Shown here: in pieces, positions 54,913 through 58,635 of the stretch | How positions within the stretch are numbered: the stretch's first letter is position 1 | How the letters are laid out: each line of letters starts with the position of its first letter | From: Oxalobacteraceae bacterium | GTDB lineage: Bacteria > Pseudomonadota > Gammaproteobacteria > Burkholderiales > Burkholderiaceae_D | DNA: 58,635 bases | Direction: 5' to 3' | Assembly (NCBI GenBank): GCA_947466695.1 | Contig: CANIFC010000003.1 | Location: 1 to 58,635 of the forward strand | Program-made: the position numbers and the translations under genes | The notes under the pieces: generated by a model | Databases searched by the model: none | Told to the model about the DNA's origin: nothing | What the model saw: only the letters and a program-made list of their open reading frames with translations

Positions 54913-56172
54913 TTACTTCACCAGCAACCACAAACGGCCCAGATCGGCAGCGCCATCAGTGCCTTGTATGGTCTTGAAGGTTTCTGCTGCCTTGATTTTA
55001 TTTCCTGCCTGCAGATAGGCCATGCCTAAATGCAGCCTGGCTTCGTCCAGCGCCTTCAGACCACCTTTGGCAATACCTTGCTCAATCAGGGTGATCCCTT
55101 TATCGGCTTGCGCATTGATCACCAGGTTGTAACCCATATTAACCATGCCCACACCGGTCTTTGCCGACCTGGCGGCAGCTTCGCCGGCATCGAGTGTTTT
55201 GGCATCATCGGTGGCTTGCTTATTGACCTTGTCGCGCAGCTGTTTATGTCTCGCCGCGTCTTTACCGGTGCCGAGCATATTGGCTTCATAACCGGCATCC
55301 ATCACTTTTTTTGCCTCTACCGGCAGACCCGCCAGCAATGATAATTCAGTCATCTCAACATATTGCGGCCCTTCTTCCAGGCTGCCGGTTGCGAGCATCA
55401 GGCGATACCAGTCGAGACGCAGGCGTTCCGCAAAGCCGGCCTTGTTGGGCAAGCGGTAAAGCAGATCGGCCCAGTATTCTTTTTTCGGATAGTGCGTCAC
55501 CATGCGCTCAAGCACTGTGGTGTAACCGGCGGTATCTTTTAATTTTAAATAACAGCTGATCAGGAGATGCAGTTTGTCGTGACTTGGCACCCGGTTCGCC
55601 AGATCATCGGCTTGCAATTGCGCATTGAGCTCTTTAATGGCTCCGGTGAAATCCTCTTGCAGGTACATGATGCGCGCCAGCAGGTCATGCATCGGGACAC
55701 TGCTGTTGTCGAGTGCAAGATAACGCACGGTCCATTGTTTCGCCAGATCGTACTTTTTCTCATTATAAAAAGTACCGGCCATACCTTCGGTGTATTTGAG
55801 CTTTTCTGCCGTGGTCAGAAAATCGGTCTTGATCATGCTGTCAAAAGCGGCTGCGAGCATGGCGTTGTCACTGGTGCTTGAGGCAATCACGGCGCGCATA
55901 CGGTCTATGGCAAACAACTCGTAAGGTGTCTTGTTTTCAAACGCATCGAGCACCTTGATTTTTTCCAGCGCCGCAGGAAAATTCTTTTCCTTGATGGAGG
56001 TTTCAACATCGGTAAACGGCTTACCCATTTCTTTACGTACTGTCGGGGCCGGTACTGCAGTGGCTGCCGGAGCAGCCGTTTGTGCCTGCGCCTGAGCGGG
56101 TAGCAGGGCTAAGGGCGCTGAACCAAGCGCGAGAAACAGGGCGGTTAATGCAATAGGAGATTTTTTTATCAT
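54913..56172 (-). CDS. secreted TPR-like repeat protein
   Basis: 419 aa. A signal peptide (SPIALTALFLALGSAPLALLPAQAQAQ) and a short Ala/Pro linker lead to an all-helical body. TPR-like units are visible at about 55-90 (VETSIKEKNFPAALEKIKVL), 130-165 (MAGTFYNEKKYDLAKQWTVRYLAL), 165-200 (ARIMYLQEDFTGAIKELNAQL) and the C-terminus (LHLGMAYLQAGNKIKAAETFKTIQG). The protein should be periplasmic or surface-exposed and act as a scaffold. It lies between the chemotaxis block and the exosortase-associated genes but is transcribed on its own. No specific partner can be named. Confidence 0.85.
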   Translation of the reverse strand: MIKKSPIALTALFLALGSAPLALLPAQAQAQTAAPAATAVPAPTVRKEMGKPFTDVETSIKEKNFPAALEKIKVLDAFENKTPYELFAIDRMRAVIASSTSDNAMLAAAFDSMIKTDFLTTAEKLKYTEGMAGTFYNEKKYDLAKQWTVRYLALDNSSVPMHDLLARIMYLQEDFTGAIKELNAQLQADDLANRVPSHDKLHLLISCYLKLKDTAGYTTVLERMVTHYPKKEYWADLLYRLPNKAGFAERLRLDWYRLMLATGSLEEGPQYVEMTELSLLAGLPVEAKKVMDAGYEANMLGTGKDAARHKQLRDKVNKQATDDAKTLDAGEAAARSAKTGVGMVNMGYNLVINAQADKGITLIEQGIAKGGLKALDEARLHLGMAYLQAGNKIKAAETFKTIQGTDGAADLGRLWLLVK

Positions 56173-56416
56173 GGCAATAAGAGTTCAATGAGCGGTCACT
56201 AAAATGGATGATGAATAAGACGATGATGTGAATGACGGCATCGATCAGGGAATCGATAAGCCCTGGATAAAAACAGCTATTCCTGAGGTGTCTGTGCAAG
56301 GAAACTATTATTTATCATGCTTCATTATATCTGAGCCTGAGCCTGAGAAAGGAGGCTGTGATAAAAATGGTATTTAAATCGTCATTTTTGAATGGAAACG
56401 GTCTTGGCAAAACTTA

Positions 56417-57283
56417 TCAGGCCTTGAGCCAGTCCAGCGTCCAGCGGCCTATCTGTTCACGCCACGTGCGTTGGGAAAAGGTGTGATTGGCCAACGCCAG
56501 ATCATGACGCGTCACCTGTCTGCGTGACATCAGCTTTTTCCATGCGCCGGAGCCACCTGCCAGATCAGAAAATTCTTGCGCCGTCAGGTCGTCGCTGCAT
56601 AAGATAAAAAGTATCCGGCCTTGAAACAAGGAGAAACCCTGGCGCATTTTTTCGGGCAGGCTGAGCGTACTGCCGGGATACGTCATTACGCTCAGGCTGA
56701 TACCGGGCTCTTGCCTGAATGGCGTCAACTGGCGGATCTGCCGCATAAACGATAGTGCTGAATCGGCCGGATTAAAACGTCCTGTGCCGAGCTTGCGCCA
56801 TAACTCAGGCTTGAACAGACGTTGCAGATAATAGTGCCGCAGATAGGTCTTGGCGATACTTACGTCAGTCCTCACCCAGGGATTCACCAGTACCAATCCG
56901 CATACCCGGCTGTCCTGGTGAGCATACAATAGCGCCGCTGATGCACCATCACACAAGCCCCAGAGCACGACTTCGCGCAGTGTAGTTACTTGCTTAAAAA
57001 AACAAGTGATGGCAGCGCGAATATCGTCGTCGATGCCATTGAAGTCGCGTTGCTCGCCTTCACTGTCACCCATGCCGCGATAATCAAAGCGCATGACTGC
57101 GATCCCATGCGCAGCGAATTGCCGCGCAAGCAGCGTGAACTGGCGATGGCTGCCGGCCCGGTATTGCGGACCGCCGACAATAAACAGCACGCCACGCTCA
57201 GATGGCTGCAAAGGCAGGCTCAGGACTGCGTGCAAGGTGGCGTCCTGGCAGCGAAATGACAGGGCTTTTTCCTGATACGTCAT
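56417..57283 (-). CDS. exosortase A system-associated hydrolase 1
   Basis: 288 aa alpha/beta-hydrolase. RGVLFIVGGPQYRAGSHRQFTLLARQFAAHGIAVMRFDYRGMGDSEGEQRDFNGIDDDIRAAI matches the hydrolase-1 family that accompanies exosortase A exopolysaccharide loci. The nucleophile elbow reads GLCDGAS, so Cys replaces the usual Ser. A late His is in LANHTFSQRTW. Its ATG overlaps the hydrolase 2 stop by 4 bp. The role is unproven; it may modify or release acyl groups carried by the neighbouring acyl carrier protein during EPS assembly. Confidence 0.9.
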   Translation of the reverse strand: MTYQEKALSFRCQDATLHAVLSLPLQPSERGVLFIVGGPQYRAGSHRQFTLLARQFAAHGIAVMRFDYRGMGDSEGEQRDFNGIDDDIRAAITCFFKQVTTLREVVLWGLCDGASAALLYAHQDSRVCGLVLVNPWVRTDVSIAKTYLRHYYLQRLFKPELWRKLGTGRFNPADSALSFMRQIRQLTPFRQEPGISLSVMTYPGSTLSLPEKMRQGFSLFQGRILFILCSDDLTAQEFSDLAGGSGAWKKLMSRRQVTRHDLALANHTFSQRTWREQIGRWTLDWLKA

Positions 57284-58164
57284 CCCGGCTCCAGCTCGAA
57301 TGACTCGAACAATTGCACCGTGCGTACCAGAAGCTCAGGGCAGATACTGATTTCCTGTGCATCCCAAAATGGGGGGCCAGCCAGCAGGGAGAGATGCAGC
57401 TCAACGGCATCCCGCGTCCATTGTTGTGCAATCTTCATTTTAGCTGCACCAAGATCCGCGCCAGCACCGGGCAGAATTTCAAACCAGTGCACCGGACACG
57501 GTAAAGGTGTGAACATGCCGGCATCGAGCAAGTCCAGCGGCAACGCCAGCTGTGACGAAATTTCATAGCCCGCGATTTCTAGCGTTTCACCACCTTGGAG
57601 TGATTGACGGAGAGCTGCGGTTGCGCCGCCCGCTGCCACTTTACCGCTGAGCATATCACTGGCCAGACGCAATCGAAAAAATTGATTCAGGAACTGCGCA
57701 CCATTCATGACCGGTTGCCACAACACAAGCTGTTTAATTGGGGAAAGCAGACGGAGCGGACCAACCGGATCAGTTTGATCCGCCAAAAAATCAAGGGCGA
57801 GCAGTGCACCGAGACGCAGTGCCAGCAAACTGACCGGCACATTGGTACGCGCAGACAACCAGTCACAGGCCACGGCAAGGTCAGCTTTCCAGCCATCCCA
57901 GCTGGCATCGCGTAATTCTCCATCGCTGTCCCCACACCCGTACAAGTCCATGCTGAGCACGGCGACGCCACTGCGGGCCAGCGCTTGCGCTTGCAGAGCC
58001 AGCATCCGGCGCGATTTGTTCATTTCATCGCCAAATGGCGGAACAAAAACAACGGCATGCTGACACACAGAACCACTGGCTGCCGGGTAATACAGGCAAT
58101 AACGTTGTCCGTCGCCGGTAGCCAAAAAAAAGGCTTCAACCGGTGGCGTCACCACTGCGGACAT
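57280..58164 (-). CDS. exosortase A system-associated hydrolase 2
   Basis: 294 aa alpha/beta-hydrolase-like protein. PPFGDEMNKSRRMLALQAQALARSGVAVLSMDLYGCGDSDGELRDASWDGWKADLAVACDWL matches the hydrolase-2 family of exosortase A loci. The elbow position reads ALRLGALLAL, with no Ser or Cys nucleophile in the usual GxSxG place, so it may be non-catalytic or use another residue. It overlaps the ACP gene upstream by one base (TGATG) and hydrolase 1 downstream by 4 bp, so the three are translationally coupled. Confidence 0.9.
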   Translation of the reverse strand: MSAVVTPPVEAFFLATGDGQRYCLYYPAASGSVCQHAVVFVPPFGDEMNKSRRMLALQAQALARSGVAVLSMDLYGCGDSDGELRDASWDGWKADLAVACDWLSARTNVPVSLLALRLGALLALDFLADQTDPVGPLRLLSPIKQLVLWQPVMNGAQFLNQFFRLRLASDMLSGKVAAGGATAALRQSLQGGETLEIAGYEISSQLALPLDLLDAGMFTPLPCPVHWFEILPGAGADLGAAKMKIAQQWTRDAVELHLSLLAGPPFWDAQEISICPELLVRTVQLFESFELEPG

Positions 58165-58412
58165 CAGGCGAGTTTGCTGTCAACGAAACGGCTGAGACTG
58201 CCAAGCGTGCTAAAAATCTGGCCACTGATCTCGTCATCATCGATAGTAAAACCAAAATGATCTTCCAGCCTGGTCAGGACGCTGACGACCGCCATCGAGT
58301 CGAGTTCAGCGATACTTCCAAGCAGCGGGGAATCAGGGCCAAGATCGAGTCCTTGCGCTCCAAGATGGAGTGTTTCGATCAGGATTTTTTTTACGGCATC
58401 AATAGAATTCAT
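58164..58412 (-). CDS. acyl carrier protein of the exosortase-associated operon
   Basis: 82 aa, ACP size. SIDAVKKILIETLHLGAQGLDLGPDSPLLGSIAELDSMAVVSVLTRLEDHFGFTIDDDEIS carries the phosphopantetheine Ser in the ELDSMAVV motif. It is acidic and helical. It is first in an operon with hydrolases 2 and 1, the order typical of exosortase A EPS regions, where an acyl-CoA ligase normally follows elsewhere. An IS30-like element starts about 100-170 bp upstream and may separate it from the rest of that locus. Confidence 0.92.
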   Translation of the reverse strand: MNSIDAVKKILIETLHLGAQGLDLGPDSPLLGSIAELDSMAVVSVLTRLEDHFGFTIDDDEISGQIFSTLGSLSRFVDSKLA

Positions 58413-58586
58413 GGCGGCGCTATAGGTTAAAAAAAGTAAAAAATAAATGAAAAAACTATTTTTAAATAATCATCTATTTTACATTGCGCGAGTTCAAATT
58501 CGAAGTGCAACAGAAGATTAATTGGATGGGGTGGGAAGATGCGGTAGCATCCGAACTCCCAGACCTCCCAGTCAAAGTTGCCCGAA

Positions 58587-58635
58587 ATGATCTACACACA
58601 TCTATCCCAAGAAGAACGATACCAGATTTACGCCC
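58587..58635 (+). mobile_element. IS30-family transposase, first 16 codons (truncated by window edge)
   Basis: The frame from ATG 58587 reads MIYTHLSQEERYQIYA, the characteristic N-terminus of IS30-family transposases. The rest lies beyond the window. A candidate left end of the element is near 58488 (TTCAAATTCGAAGTGCAACAG), but the terminal inverted repeat cannot be confirmed without the other end. Confidence 0.8.

Overview
The window looks like a chromosomal segment of a betaproteobacterium of the order Burkholderiales, most likely the Oxalobacteraceae (Undibacterium/Herminiimonas/Janthinobacterium-like). The basis is gene content and protein style: AcnB-type aconitase, UbiK, a TorF-porin/glnK/amtB nitrogen operon, exosortase-A-associated hydrolases, a large chemotaxis block and moderate GC. 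The genus is inference. All calls come from reading the supplied sequence and ORF track; no search was run.

Layout. 1-4.6 kb: 3' part of a DEAD-box RNA helicase with two tandem DbpA-type RNA-binding domains, a lipoprotein PpiC foldase, an unrecognised 179-aa protein and a secreted ATP-dependent DNA ligase. 4.7-8.8 kb: a 1350-aa membrane c-di-GMP enzyme (dCache-HAMP-PAS-GAF-PAS-GGDEF-EAL) ending in a zinc-binding CZB domain. 9.5-12.1 kb: acnB. 12.5-17.3 kb: kaiC, kaiB and a PAS-GGDEF-EAL protein, a KaiA-less clock-like module next to a c-di-GMP enzyme. 17.5-25 kb: an iron region with two TonB-dependent receptors, a PepSY membrane protein, three Fur-like boxes, and between the receptors a decayed sugar epimerase and a decayed ISAs1 transposase. 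25-30.2 kb: LysR regulator, class II glutamine amidotransferase, a secreted trypsin-like protease overlapping an FHA membrane protein, and a glutathione transferase.

30.3-30.9 kb, with no protein-coding gene, holds three tandem copies of a minus-strand small-RNA gene. Each has a TATAGT -10 box, an about 65-nt transcript with two anti-Shine-Dalgarno stretches and an intrinsic terminator. 31.2-34.4 kb: M20 amidohydrolase, ComM/YifB and UbiK. 34.4-37.5 kb: an NtrC site (GCAC-N7-GTGC) and a sigma-54 promoter driving a TorF-family porin, glnK and amtB.

37.7-54.8 kb is a same-strand chemotaxis block: cheR, cheB, a chemoreceptor, cheY, a STAS protein, cheA, then MCP-cheW-MCP-cheW-MCP-MCP. CheA carries, between P2 and P3, a tandem 24-residue motif that fits the c-di-GMP-binding MshEN consensus. 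The last four receptors share nearly the same signalling domain and an FVHF tail but have about 1, 3, 7 and 5 HAMP-like units. 54.9-58.4 kb: a secreted TPR protein, then acyl carrier protein / hydrolase 2 / hydrolase 1 of the exosortase-A exopolysaccharide system, running leftwards. The window ends in the first codons of an IS30-family transposase.

A common thread is c-di-GMP: two complete GGDEF-EAL enzymes, one beside KaiBC and one with a zinc sensor, plus a CheA with a putative c-di-GMP receptor module. Together these suggest that motility, nutrient state and exopolysaccharide are coupled, but that link is inference.
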